A DNA stretch of 64,000 bases from Stenotrophomonas sp. UBA2629 (GCA_002359895.1 DEOB01000012.1:39080-103079), one strand, 5' to 3'. Positions 24,992 to 35,066 are shown, counted from the stretch's first letter. A program made the numbers and translations. Notes: generated by a model not told the origin, from the sequence alone.

Positions 24992-25811
24992 CCGCGAACC
25001 CCTTGCGAGTTTTCTGGAACCACGCAAACCCAGCGCAAGCAACAAGCCATGCGACGAGCAGGTAGAGCAGCAGACCGGAAAAATCAGGCATTCGACCCCA
25101 GACCAGCACTTCGCGAGCCTGCTGGATGATGAAGGTCAAGGGATTCATCTGTACTACCCAGCGGAAATTCGGGGGAAGATTTTCCAGCGGATAGAAAACC
25201 GGCGCAAGAAAGAGCATCACGGTAGTAATGATTCCAGTTATCTGGCCCACGTCACGGACGTATACCCCGAGACTAGCGAGAAACCAGGCCAAACCCACCG
25301 CTAGGACTAGCAAAGGCAGCAGGACCAGCGGAAGAAAAACGACAACCCAACTCACGCTTCCACCAAGCACAAGAAACGCAAGAAGAAATACAACCACACC
25401 TATGGCCGCATGGAATAGCGCCGAAAGCCCGACCATTGGGGAAAGAACCTCCAACGGGAAAACGATTTTTTTAACGTAATTGGGATTTGCAAGCACTAGC
25501 CCCGGCGCACGATTGATTATCTCCGCGAACAATCCGTGCACCAGCATTCCGACGAACATTATCAGAGCGAACTGCCCGCGACTGTCCCCGGCCGCCCCAC
25601 CCCATCGCGCCTTGAATACAACCGAGAATACGAATGTGTATACAGCGAGCATAAGGATGGGGGTCACGAACGACCATGCAATACCGATCAGCGCTCCCTT
25701 GTACCGTCCAACAATATCTCGCCGTGCAAGCTGCTTGATGAGATGACGATTTGTCCGCAACGATTCGAGCATCGCAGCTGGCGATGCTCCATTCACTTTC
25801 GGCTTATTCAC
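24981..25811 (-). CDS. wzm: O-antigen ABC exporter permease
   Basis: The membrane half of the exporter (276 residues, six predicted helices, ABC-2 type). LARRDIVGRYKGALIGIAWSF near residue 25 and NPNYVKKIVFPLEVLS in the middle are typical of Wzm/TagG/KpsM proteins, as is the late VWGRMPDF loop. The GTG at 25811 is chosen because it overlaps the galE stop (GTGA); a TTG twelve codons upstream is an alternative. It overlaps wzt by 11 bases. An ABC exporter means the O-chain is finished in the cytoplasm, so no Wzx/Wzy pair is expected. Confidence 0.92.
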   Translation of the reverse strand: MNKPKVNGASPAAMLESLRTNRHLIKQLARRDIVGRYKGALIGIAWSFVTPILMLAVYTFVFSVVFKARWGGAAGDSRGQFALIMFVGMLVHGLFAEIINRAPGLVLANPNYVKKIVFPLEVLSPMVGLSALFHAAIGVVVFLLAFLVLGGSVSWVVVFLPLVLLPLLVLAVGLAWFLASLGVYVRDVGQITGIITTVMLFLAPVFYPLENLPPNFRWVVQMNPLTFIIQQAREVLVWGRMPDFSGLLLYLLVAWLVACAGFAWFQKTRKGFADVL

Positions 25812-26815
25812 GCGCCGCCCCGAGCCAAGGTGCTCTGCCACATCCAACTATCGCGACACATCTCCGAGAGGCCGAGCTGCGCCCGCCAGCCAAGCAATCG
25901 CTCCGCGACTGCGGCGTCCGCCCAAGACTCTGCGACATCACCAGCGCGCCTTGGTCCGATCTGGAAGGGAACCCTATTGCCTGTAACTCTTTCGAAAGTT
26001 TCAATAAGCTGAATTACCGAGGTTCCTGTTCCAGTACCTAGATTGGCAGTCAGGACACCACTGTTTTTCGTGCAATAGGCAAGCGCAGCCACGTGCCCTT
26101 CCACCAGATCCATCACATGAATGAAATCCCGGACTCCCGTCCCGTCAATAGTGGGATAGTCATCCCCATGCACAGTCAAACTATCACGCACGCCTGAAGC
26201 GACCTGACAGATGTAAGGCATAAGATTATTGGGGACTCCTCGGGGGTTTTCTCCCAGCAGCCCGCTCTCATGCCCCCCGACCGGATTGAAGTACCGGAGC
26301 AGCGCAAAACTCCATTTCGGATCTGCTGCAGCTACGTCGGTCAGCAACGTTTCAACCTGCGCTTTGCTGTTTCCATAGGGGTTGCTTGCGCCCAGAGCCG
26401 CATCTTCCGAAAACGGCGGCCGCTGGGATCCGTCATAAACAGTAGCCGAAGACGAGAACACCATCTTGTAAACGCCAGCAGCCGACATTGCCCCCAGGAG
26501 TGTCCGGGTACCGGCAACATTATTATCAAAATACCTGAGTGGATCCGCCACGGATTCGGCAACGGATTTCAGGCCTGCAAAATGCATGACTCCATCAATC
26601 TCATACTCGCCGAACAGCTGAGTAAGCAGCTTTTCATCACGAATATCACCTTCGACAAACTTAAAGGGCCTACCCGCCAGGGTATCCAGGCGATCAAGCA
26701 CGGAGCTACTGCTATTACTCAGATTATCCAGCAAAACAACTTCGTGACCAGCCTCGTGAAGTACAAGACTGGCATGCGATCCGATGTAGCCTGTTCCACC
26801 AGTAACCAATATCAT
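25808..26815 (-). CDS. galE: UDP-glucose 4-epimerase
   Basis: A 335-residue extended SDR that interconverts UDP-glucose and UDP-galactose, or the N-acetyl forms. TGGTGYIGSH is at residues 5-14, the catalytic serine-threonine region is FSSSATVYDGS, the Tyr-x3-Lys is NPYGNSKAQVE, and RYFNPVGGHESGLLGE is diagnostic for GalE. Its start overlaps the metB stop (TAATG), so the O-antigen genes here appear to be transcribed from the metB side. It would supply galactose to the GT25-like domain encoded downstream. Confidence 0.93.
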   Translation of the reverse strand: MILVTGGTGYIGSHASLVLHEAGHEVVLLDNLSNSSSSVLDRLDTLAGRPFKFVEGDIRDEKLLTQLFGEYEIDGVMHFAGLKSVAESVADPLRYFDNNVAGTRTLLGAMSAAGVYKMVFSSSATVYDGSQRPPFSEDAALGASNPYGNSKAQVETLLTDVAAADPKWSFALLRYFNPVGGHESGLLGENPRGVPNNLMPYICQVASGVRDSLTVHGDDYPTIDGTGVRDFIHVMDLVEGHVAALAYCTKNSGVLTANLGTGTGTSVIQLIETFERVTGNRVPFQIGPRRAGDVAESWADAAVAERLLGWRAQLGLSEMCRDSWMWQSTLARGGA

Positions 26816-28014
26816 TACGCAGCGTCCCCTATCCTTAGTGCGTTACGCAGATCCACCCGCAGATCCTCAACATCCTCAACACCCACGCTCAGCCTTACCA
26901 GCGCATCGCTGATGCCCAGCTGCTCGCGGCGTTCAACGGGAATGGAGGCGTGCGTCATCACTGCCGGATGGTTGACCAGGCTTTCCACGCCGCCGAGTGA
27001 CTCGGCCAACGTAAATAGTTCGGTGCGTTCGCAGAAGCGCTTGGCTGCTTCGAATCCGCCTTTCAGCACGATGGAAACGATGCCGCCGTAGCCGGCCATC
27101 TGCTTGCCCGCCAGTTCGTGCTGCGGGTGTGAGGCAAGGCCGGGGTAAATCACTTTTTCCACGGCCGGATGCGTTTCCAGCCACTGGGCCAATTCCATTG
27201 CATTGGCGCAATGCGCCTTCATGCGCAGCGGCAGCGTCTTCAGGCCGCGCAGGGCGAGGAAGCTGTCGAACGGGCCCTGCACGCCACCGACGGAGTTCTG
27301 CAGGAACGCCATCTGCTCGGCCAGCTCGGCGTTATCGCCGACCACCACCATGCCGCCGACCATGTCGGAGTGGCCGTTGAGGTATTTGGTGGCCGAATGC
27401 AGCACCAGGTCCGCGCCCAGTTCCAGCGGGCGCTGCAACATCGGTGAGGCGAAGGTGTTGTCCACCACCACGATCAAACCATGGCGCTTGGCAATGGCGG
27501 CCACTGCGGCGATGTCCACGATCTTCAACATCGGGTTGGTGGGCGTTTCGATCCACACCATCTTGGTCTTCGGCGTGATCGCGGCTTCAAATGCAACCAG
27601 ATCGGTCAGGTCGACGAAGCTGAAATCCAGCGCGGCGGTGCGGCGACGCACACGCTCGAACAGGCGGAAGCTGCCGCCGTAGATGTCATCCATCGCCACC
27701 ACATGGCTGCCAGCGTCCAGCAGCTCGATGACAGTGGAACTGGCTGCCATGCCCGAAGCAAAGGCGAAACCACGCGAACCACCCTCCAGCGACGCCACAC
27801 AACGCTCATAGGCAAAGCGGGTCGGATTGTGGGTACGTGAATACTCAAAACCCTGATGCTCGCCCGGGCTGGACTGGGCATAGGTCGAGGTCGCGTAGAT
27901 CGGCGGCATGACGGCGCCGGTGCTGGGGTCGGGCGATTGCCCGCCATGGATGGCCAAGGTGGCAAGCGACAAGCTGCGCTCGCCATCCTGGCTGCGTGTG
28001 TGCTGATCCGTCAT
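26815..28014 (-). CDS. metB: cystathionine gamma-synthase
   Basis: A trans-sulfuration PLP enzyme of 399 residues. It has the family PLP-lysine region HSATKYLNGHSDMVGG, the early YSRTHNPTRFAYE, GGSRGFAFASGMAA and the ending SLGGVESLVNHPA. Such enzymes make cystathionine from an activated homoserine and cysteine, or split it; xanthomonads annotate this locus as metB. It is the conserved right border of the variable LPS locus and drives the minus-strand arm by direct overlap with galE. Cystathionine gamma-lyase activity is an alternative that sequence alone does not settle. Confidence 0.9.
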   Translation of the reverse strand: MTDQHTRSQDGERSLSLATLAIHGGQSPDPSTGAVMPPIYATSTYAQSSPGEHQGFEYSRTHNPTRFAYERCVASLEGGSRGFAFASGMAASSTVIELLDAGSHVVAMDDIYGGSFRLFERVRRRTAALDFSFVDLTDLVAFEAAITPKTKMVWIETPTNPMLKIVDIAAVAAIAKRHGLIVVVDNTFASPMLQRPLELGADLVLHSATKYLNGHSDMVGGMVVVGDNAELAEQMAFLQNSVGGVQGPFDSFLALRGLKTLPLRMKAHCANAMELAQWLETHPAVEKVIYPGLASHPQHELAGKQMAGYGGIVSIVLKGGFEAAKRFCERTELFTLAESLGGVESLVNHPAVMTHASIPVERREQLGISDALVRLSVGVEDVEDLRVDLRNALRIGDAA

Positions 28015-28069
28015 AAAGGCTTCCAGCTAAAGGGGCGAAATTCTATCAGCCTAGGCTGAATCTCACATT

Positions 28070-28091
28070 GTGGCGCCCCACAGGGCGCCAC
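28070..28091 (-). terminator. hairpin after cbs
   Basis: A nine-base perfect stem (GTGGCGCCC and complement) with a four-base loop, located just after the cbs stop on the minus strand. The following bases are only weakly T-rich, so read-through into metB is possible. Confidence 0.5.
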
Positions 28092-28096
28092 CGGAA

Positions 28097-29467
<1,371 letters not shown>

Positions 29468-29670
29468 GGTCAGATTCGGATCACGCCGTAAAACGGCTGG
29501 ATTTCCGATTATCCGACGGATGCTGCCGAAAGTCAGGCAAGACCGGCTCCTTACAATCCAACCGATCGGCATCAGCACCGTTGCGCGGCACCGGGCAATG
29601 GCGCGGACAATGACGGCCGACGAGGGGGCCGCCACCGTCCGCGACGTAACTTCAACGCATGGGGAAGGTA

Positions 29671-29889
29671 TTAATTGATGGTGCTTTCGTACATTCGCAG
29701 GAGCCGTTGCTTGGCCAGCAGCTTCTCCCGTTTCATCTGTCCCAGAGTGACATCATCGATGGGAAGTACCCCAAGTTGAGCGTCCATGCATTTCTTGTTC
29801 AATTTCCGGTGCTGCTGATACAACAGCCTGAACTCGGGGTTGGCCTTCATCAAGGCGTCGATCTCACTCTGCGGCTGCCCTTCGAACAT
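29671..29889 (-). CDS. YdcH-family small protein (DUF465)
   Basis: A 72-residue helical protein with the DUF465 pattern: an early helix (MFEGQPQSEIDALMKANPEF), a middle HRKLNKKCMDAQ and a basic end MKREKLLAKQRLLRMY. The ATG at 29889 has a near-perfect AAGGAGG seven bases upstream, which decides against the longer frame. Family members are short coiled-coil proteins of unknown biochemical role. It stands alone between cbs and the OmpA-like gene. Confidence 0.88.
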   Translation of the reverse strand: MFEGQPQSEIDALMKANPEFRLLYQQHRKLNKKCMDAQLGVLPIDDVTLGQMKREKLLAKQRLLRMYESTIN

Positions 29890-29917
29890 GACTTGACCTC
29901 CTTCATGCAGAAACAAG

Positions 29918-29948
29918 AACGCCCCGGCCGGGAACGGCACGGGGCGTT
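29918..29948. other. inverted repeat upstream of the YdcH-family gene
   Basis: AACGCCCCG and its complement around a 13-base loop, within the would-be leader of the ydcH-like transcript. The rest of the 337-base gap (29890-30226) holds no gene; its right half is A+T-rich and carries a possible promoter. A leader structure or weak terminator are both possible. Confidence 0.35.
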
Positions 29949-30200
29949 GCAGGGTGGAGCGCCGGAACCGCGAACAAACGACGGAACCCACCGGCCTTCT
30001 CCCGACGAACTTGCCGGGAGCCTTCGGAAACTGGTTCGCGCCACTGATGCACCGGCTCGGCCCTCCTCTGTCCGGATGGCGAATCTGCCACCCGGACAAT
30101 TGACCCTACGCCTGCAAAAAGGTTCCGGCAAGCACTATCGAGAGCCGATTTTCAGAAGCCAGCTAAAGCTCACATTCAGCCTCAACCAATAAACAAAAAC

Positions 30201-30230
30201 ATAACAACATCAGCCATTTAACAAGGTCAA
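30201..30230 (-). promoter_or_regulatory. candidate sigma-70 promoter for the YdcH-family gene
   Basis: On the minus strand TTGACC, an 18-base spacer and TGTTAT. The -35 part overlaps the stop codon of the upstream OmpA-like gene. It gives a leader of about 300 bases. Confidence 0.35.
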
Positions 30231-31108
30231 GGCGCAATGATGACTTCCGCTGAACGCGCCCGAGTGGAGGCAGCCTTCTTGCCCGCAATCTGGACACGGG
30301 CCGCGCCCACGCCAGCGGCGACCAGCGCATCCTTCAACGCCTGTGCACGACGCTGGCCCACCCCGGTGGCGCTGTCATAGGCCTCGATGGTCACCCGGCC
30401 CTTCTTGCCGATGTTCAGGTACTCGGCCAAGGCTTTGGCTTGATTGCCCGCGCCTGCGGACAACACGGCCTGACCTGCCGCAAAGGCATCACCGGCGAAG
30501 GTGAACACCTCACCCCGGTTGTTGAACCTGGAGGCCGGCAACTTATGCCCGGACACCAGTTCAGCCTCTTCGCGCGCCAACTTGGCGGCGTTCTGCTGGG
30601 CCGCACTCAGACGCTGCTGCTGACGGCCGGCAACACTGGTCAGGGCCGTTTCGGCATCCTGACGCGCCAGGGTTTCCGCCTCTGCGGCCAAACGCAGCCG
30701 TTCCGCTTCCTCAGCCTGGATCTGCGACTGCATGCGCAGGCGTTCGGCCTCCTGGCGGGCCTTGGCCACTTCACGGCGGCTGGCTTCGATCAGCAGGTCG
30801 CTGCGGGTGCGCTCCAACTGGTCAACCTCGCGCGCGGCCACGGCGGTGCGGGCGGCACTCTCGGCGATGGCCACTCGGCGCTCGGCCACGTAACGCGCAT
30901 GGTCCAGTTCCTTGCGCTTGGCCTTGGACAGGGTAGCGATAGCCTGCAGCGCCTGTAGTTTCTCGAACGAAGCGGCATCGGCGGTCTGCATGTCTGCCTG
31001 CAGGGCCATCAGGCGCTGGTTCAACAAGGCCACGGACGGGTCTTCAGCGGCCACAGCCGCCAGCGGCAGTGCCAGCAGGCCGGCCATCACGATAGTCCTG
31101 AGGCGCAT
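30227..31108 (-). CDS. periplasmic coiled-coil protein with degenerate OmpA-like C-terminus
   Basis: A 293-residue exported protein: signal peptide (cleavage near AVAAED), a long charged coiled coil over about residues 25-190 rich in Ala, Arg, Glu and Gln, then an OmpA-like domain. In that domain the motif is shortened (VTIEAYDSATGVGQRRAQALKDAL): the usual stretch with an asparagine and the LS-x-x-RA helix start is partly missing, so peptidoglycan binding is doubtful. It overlaps the preceding DUF4398 gene by one base, a common pairing for such envelope proteins. Confidence 0.75.
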   Translation of the reverse strand: MRLRTIVMAGLLALPLAAVAAEDPSVALLNQRLMALQADMQTADAASFEKLQALQAIATLSKAKRKELDHARYVAERRVAIAESAARTAVAAREVDQLERTRSDLLIEASRREVAKARQEAERLRMQSQIQAEEAERLRLAAEAETLARQDAETALTSVAGRQQQRLSAAQQNAAKLAREEAELVSGHKLPASRFNNRGEVFTFAGDAFAAGQAVLSAGAGNQAKALAEYLNIGKKGRVTIEAYDSATGVGQRRAQALKDALVAAGVGAARVQIAGKKAASTRARSAEVIIAP

Positions 31109-31494
31109 CAGCGGCCCTCCCCTGTCGCCAACTGGCGCTGCAATTGTTCAACCTCGGCCCGGCGCTGGGCCAACATGGCCTGCGCGACGGATTCCTCACT
31201 CTGCGCGCGCGCCAGATCCGCATCGACGGCGGCGCGCTGAGCCAGCATCGGCGCCTGCTTGCGCAGGCTGCGGTCGCCGGCGGCACGCTGGGCCTGTTCC
31301 AGCTGCTGGCGCGCCATGGCCATCATGTCCGGGGCGTACTGGTCGGCGTCGGCGCGGTCGGCGCGCTCCACCGCCTGTTGCGCGGCGAGCAGGTCGGCGG
31401 CGGCCGGATCCTGCGCAAAAGCGCTACCAGACAGCGCTGTTGCGCACGCCGTCACATACAGGAGACGTCGTAATTGTGCGAAGCTTGCTTTCAT
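31108..31494 (-). CDS. DUF4398-type exported protein
   Basis: A 128-residue protein with a signal peptide ending near ALSGSAFAQ, followed by a single helical region rich in Ala, Gln and Arg (QQAVERADRADADQYAPD at about 35). The APDMMAMARQQLEQA pattern is typical of DUF4398, short envelope proteins often encoded beside OmpA-like partners, as here. The ATG at 31494 is selected because the signal peptide starts there. Function unknown; a structural envelope role is inferred. Confidence 0.75.
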   Translation of the reverse strand: MKASFAQLRRLLYVTACATALSGSAFAQDPAAADLLAAQQAVERADRADADQYAPDMMAMARQQLEQAQRAAGDRSLRKQAPMLAQRAAVDADLARAQSEESVAQAMLAQRRAEVEQLQRQLATGEGR

Positions 31495-31592
31495 TGGGGA
31501 GCCGTTGCCTGAGTGACTGAGCGCGGCCATTGTGGTCAAGGCTATGGCGTGCTTGCAACGGCAAGCGGCTATCTGTTGGGGAAATATTGCGT

Positions 31593-32720
31593 ATGGATAT
31601 CGGCTACTTCCTGAAGCTGATGACCGAAAAGAACGCTTCGGACATGTTTTTGACCACCGGAGCGCCGGTCTACATCAAGATCGAAGGCAAGTTGTATCCG
31701 CTGGGGAGCACCGGCTTGCCTCCGGGGATGGTCAAGAAAATTGCGTACTCGTTGATGGACGAGGGCCAGGTGCCGCAGTTCGAGCGCGACCTGGAGCTCA
31801 ACATGGCCATCGCGCTGACCGATGCCGGGCGCTTCCGCGTCAACGTGTTCAAGCAGCGCGGCGAAGTGGGCATGGTGATCCGTGCGATCAAGAGCCATAT
31901 CCCCAGCATCGAGGAACTGCACCTGCCGCAGGTGCTCAAGGACGTCATCATGACCCCCCGTGGTCTGGTGCTGGTGGTGGGCTCGACCGGCTCGGGCAAG
32001 TCCACCTCGCTGGCATCGATGATCGACCACCGCAACAGCACCTCGACCGGACACATCCTCACCATCGAGGACCCGATCGAGTTCCTGCACAAGCACAAGA
32101 TGTCCATCGTCAACCAGCGCGAAGTGGGCCTGGATACACATGCCTTCCACAATGCGCTGAAGAACGCGATGCGCGAGGCGCCGGACGTGATTCTGATCGG
32201 CGAGATCCTGGACGCCGAAACGATGGAGGCGGCCATCGCCTTCGCTGAAACCGGCCACCTGTGCCTGGCGACGCTGCACTCCAACAATGCCGACCAGACC
32301 ATCGAACGCATTCTGAATTTCTTCCCGGAAAGCGCGCACAAGAACGTGCTGATGAACCTGTCATTGAACCTGCGCGCAGTGGTTTCGCAGCGCTTGGTCA
32401 AGGGCGTGGACGGCCGTCGCCGCCCTGCAAGCGAGGTGTTGATCAACACGCCGATGATCCGCGACCTGCTGCGCCGTGGTGAGGTTCATTCGATCAAACA
32501 GGCGATGGAAGAATCGCTGGAAGAAGGCATGCAGACCTTTGACCAATGCCTGTTCCGCATGGTCAAGGAAGGCCTCATCGAGCAGGAAGAAGCGCTGCGT
32601 GCGGCTGATTCGCGCGATGGTCTTGCGCTGAAGTTCCGGCTGTCGGAAGGCTCCAGTGGCGAGCATGATCCTTACGCCGATTTTTCCACGGCGCCGGCGG
32701 TGATCAGTCACGGGTTCTGA
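31593..32720 (+). CDS. pilU: type IV pilus retraction-type ATPase PilU
   Basis: A hexameric ATPase of 375 residues that helps retract type IV pili together with PilT. The N-terminus (MDIGYFLKLMTEKNASDMFL) and the long end after residue 350 are PilU-type. Walker A is GSTGSGKS at 130-137, the Asp box is LTIEDPIEFLHKHK, Walker B is VILIGEI and the His box is TGHLCLATLHSNN. One residue is odd: the normally conserved arginine after GEI is Leu206 (GEILDAET). The ATG at 31593 is preceded by GGGGA at ten bases. pilT is not adjacent. Confidence 0.93.
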   Translation: MDIGYFLKLMTEKNASDMFLTTGAPVYIKIEGKLYPLGSTGLPPGMVKKIAYSLMDEGQVPQFERDLELNMAIALTDAGRFRVNVFKQRGEVGMVIRAIKSHIPSIEELHLPQVLKDVIMTPRGLVLVVGSTGSGKSTSLASMIDHRNSTSTGHILTIEDPIEFLHKHKMSIVNQREVGLDTHAFHNALKNAMREAPDVILIGEILDAETMEAAIAFAETGHLCLATLHSNNADQTIERILNFFPESAHKNVLMNLSLNLRAVVSQRLVKGVDGRRRPASEVLINTPMIRDLLRRGEVHSIKQAMEESLEEGMQTFDQCLFRMVKEGLIEQEEALRAADSRDGLALKFRLSEGSSGEHDPYADFSTAPAVISHGF

Positions 32721-32803
32721 CGCGGTGACGGGCCTGGCCTGTTGCGTCGTCCGCAGTCGGGTTTCGATCCAATACGCGGCGTCACGCTGTACGGCCAACA
32801 GCG

Positions 32804-33022
32804 CCCTCATCCCAACCCTTCTCCCGTACACGGGAGAAGGGCTCTAACCCTGCGCTGCGGCGGGTTGGCTGCTGAAAACCCCCTCATCCCCACCTTTCTC
32901 CCGTACACGGGAGAAGGGCTTTAACCCTGCGCTACGGCGGGTTGGCTGCTGAAAGCCCCCTCATCCCAACCCTTCTCCCGTACACGGGAGAAGGGCTTTA
33001 ACCCTGCGCTGCGGCGGGTTGG
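32804..33022. repeat. three tandem 77-bp imperfect repeats with palindromic core
   Basis: Units begin at 32804, 32881 and 32958 (the last is partial). Each has CCCTCATCCC, then the palindrome CTTCTCCCGT-ACACGGGAGAAG, then a shared tail with AACCCTGCGCT and GGCGGGTTGGCTGCTGAAA. Copies differ at a few bases only. They fill most of the 340-base gap after pilU; nothing else is seen there. The palindromes could fold as hairpins in the pilU 3' region. Confidence 0.9.
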
Positions 33023-33060
33023 CGCGCACGGCGGCCTATCTTCCGTGCGTGGGAGTGGTC

Positions 33061-33717
33061 TCAGATTGCGTCCGGCTGATTTTCCGGGCGGGCGGCGTCG
33101 AAGGCTGGCAGTGCCAGGCAGGCGTCTTCAATGCGGCACAAGGTCGGGTATGCGGCCAGGTCCAGATGGAAGCGGCGGGCGTTGTACAGCTGCGGCACCA
33201 GGCAGCAATCCGCCAGGCCGGGTTCGGCACCGTGACAGAAGCGCCCAGTATCGAATGAGCTCACCAGCATGGTTTCCAATGCGGCAAAGCCCGTACGCAT
33301 CCAATGCAGAATCCATTCGTCGCGTTCGGGTTGCGGCACGTTCCATTCGCGGTCGAAGAACTGCAGCACGCGCAGGTTGTTGAGCGGGTGGATATCGCAG
33401 GCAACCTGCTGAGCCAGCGCGCGCACGCGCGCACGGCCACCGGCATCGGCCGGCAGCAGCGGCGATTGCGGATGCACGTCTTCCAGGTACTCAAGAATCG
33501 CCAGCGACTGGGTCAACACGCGCTCGCCATGACGCAGCGTGGGCACCAGCTCCTGCGGGTTCAACGCGGCGTAGTCCGGGGCATGTTGCTGGCCACCGTC
33601 GCGCACCAGATGCACCGGCACGATGTCGTAGTCCAAGCCCTTCAGATTCAGACCGATACGCACGCGGTACGCCGCGCTCGAACGCCAGTAGCTGTAGAGC
33701 TTCAAGCCATCTTCCAT
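33061..33717 (-). CDS. maiA: maleylacetoacetate isomerase (zeta-class glutathione transferase)
   Basis: A 218-residue enzyme that converts maleylacetoacetate to fumarylacetoacetate in tyrosine breakdown. The zeta-class motif SYWRSSAAYRVRIGLNLKG is at about residues 9-27, followed by PQELVPTLRHGERVLTQSLAILEYLE for glutathione binding; the C-terminal half is helical with CDIHPLNNLRVL. The ATG at 33717 has AGGAG nine bases upstream, which favours it over starts at 33738 or 33780. It lies downstream of the fumarylacetoacetate hydrolase-family gene. Confidence 0.93.
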   Translation of the reverse strand: MEDGLKLYSYWRSSAAYRVRIGLNLKGLDYDIVPVHLVRDGGQQHAPDYAALNPQELVPTLRHGERVLTQSLAILEYLEDVHPQSPLLPADAGGRARVRALAQQVACDIHPLNNLRVLQFFDREWNVPQPERDEWILHWMRTGFAALETMLVSSFDTGRFCHGAEPGLADCCLVPQLYNARRFHLDLAAYPTLCRIEDACLALPAFDAARPENQPDAI

Positions 33718-33955
33718 GGGGAACGTCTCCTGTCGCATGGGCAACACAGTAACCGGTGACAGTGAGGAGGCCTTCACCATCGGTCAGCCCGCGAAACCGT
33801 CAGTCGGACGGGCACGCGGGACCAGGACGACAGCTGAAAGACCGTGATATCGCGCACACGTTGAGCGGACTCAGAACGTGGCAATGCGACGCCGGGGCGC
33901 TGTTGAACCTACCCCGGCATGCTGGTATTGGACGCCGCTTCTGCGGCGCTCGGAT

Positions 33956-34945
33956 TCAGGGGCGTGCAGCCTGCTCGATGCGCTGCTCGATGGCACCGAA
34001 GATGCTGTTGCCGTCACGGTCGAACATCTCGATACGGACCACGTCGCCGAAGCTCATGAACGGCGTGGACGGCTTGCCGTCGCGCAGGGCTTCCACGGTG
34101 CGCTGCTCGGCAAAGCAGGAGGCGCCCAAGGTGGTGTCTTCGTTGGCGATGGTGCCCGAGCCGACGATGGCACCGGCCGACAGTGGGCGCGTCTTGGCCG
34201 CATGCGCCAGCAGTTGGGCGAAATCGAACTGCATGTCCACGCCCGCTTCCGGCGCACCAAACCACTTGCCGTTGATGTGGGTGACCAGCGGCAGATGCAC
34301 CTTGCTGCCCTGCCACGCTGCGCCCAGCTCGTCGGGGGTCACGAACACCGGGCTCAGCGCCGAGCGTGGCTTGGATTGCAGAAAGCCGAACCCCTTGGCC
34401 AGCTCACCGGGGATGAGGTTGCGCAGGCTGACGTCATTGACCAGGCCCACCAGCTGGATGTGGCCGGCGGCCTGCTCGGGCGTCACCGCCATCGGCACGT
34501 CGTCGCTGATGATCACGATCTCGGCCTCAAGGTCGATGCCGTAGTCCTCGCTGATCACCTTGACCGCGTCGCGCGGGCCGTAAAAACCGGCGCTGGTGGC
34601 CTGGTACATCAACGGATCGGTATAGAACGACTCGGGCACTTCGGCACCGCGCGCTTTGCGCACACGGGCCACGTGCGGCAGGTAGGCGCTGCCGTCCACA
34701 AACTCGTATGCGCGCGGCAGCGGCGCGGCCAGCGCCTGCATGTCCAGCGCAAAGGCGCCTTCGACGTCACCGGCGTTGAGCTGCTCGGACAGGCCGTTCA
34801 GGCGCGGCGCCAGGTTGGACCAGTCCTCCAGCGCCAGCTGCAGGGTGGCGGCAATGCCGCTGGCCCGCACGGCGCGGGTGAGGTCACGCGAGACCACGAT
34901 AAGGGTGCCGTCGCGGCCGCCTTCCTTCAGGGAACCAAGCTTCAT
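33956..34945 (-). CDS. fumarylacetoacetate hydrolase family protein
   Basis: A 329-residue member of the FAH superfamily that would split fumarylacetoacetate to fumarate and acetoacetate. Metal-binding acidic residues are visible in DLEAEIVIISDD near residue 145 and in LVGLVNDVSLRN; GSGTIANED near 255 is the usual late motif. The ATG at 34945 starts MKLGSLKEGGRDG, a common beginning in this subgroup. It precedes maiA by 238 bases. The acetoacetate released could feed the scoAB CoA-transferase of this window. Confidence 0.9.
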   Translation of the reverse strand: MKLGSLKEGGRDGTLIVVSRDLTRAVRASGIAATLQLALEDWSNLAPRLNGLSEQLNAGDVEGAFALDMQALAAPLPRAYEFVDGSAYLPHVARVRKARGAEVPESFYTDPLMYQATSAGFYGPRDAVKVISEDYGIDLEAEIVIISDDVPMAVTPEQAAGHIQLVGLVNDVSLRNLIPGELAKGFGFLQSKPRSALSPVFVTPDELGAAWQGSKVHLPLVTHINGKWFGAPEAGVDMQFDFAQLLAHAAKTRPLSAGAIVGSGTIANEDTTLGASCFAEQRTVEALRDGKPSTPFMSFGDVVRIEMFDRDGNSIFGAIEQRIEQAARP

Positions 34946-35037
34946 GGGAACGTCCAGTCTGCAGAAGAAACAAGTTTCAATTGTAATGAATATGCCGGCA
35001 ACCACCAGCTCCCAAAAGGAATGCTGAACGGGCGTTT

Positions 35038-35066
35038 TTGTACCTATCCGGACAATCCCCTAGACT
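35038..35066 (+). promoter_or_regulatory. sigma-70-like promoter of rhlE
   Basis: TTGTAC, 17-base spacer, TAGACT. It predicts a transcript starting near 35073 and a leader of about 245 bases before the rhlE start. The remaining leader (to 35317) has no gene; long leaders are known to serve control of some RNA helicase genes. Confidence 0.55.

Noticed and set aside
11512..26815. Wzx/Wzy-dependent O-antigen pathway
   Set aside because: No multi-helix Wzx flippase is seen; Wzm and Wzt are present. The 734-residue membrane protein could be a polymerase but has GT-C-like features.
11450..26815. Insertion sequences or integrase in the O-antigen block
   Set aside because: No transposase or integrase motif and no terminal inverted repeats were seen despite the base-composition shift.
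32804..33022. Possible CRISPR array
   Set aside because: Whole 77-base units repeat; there are no unique spacers between short direct repeats and no cas genes.
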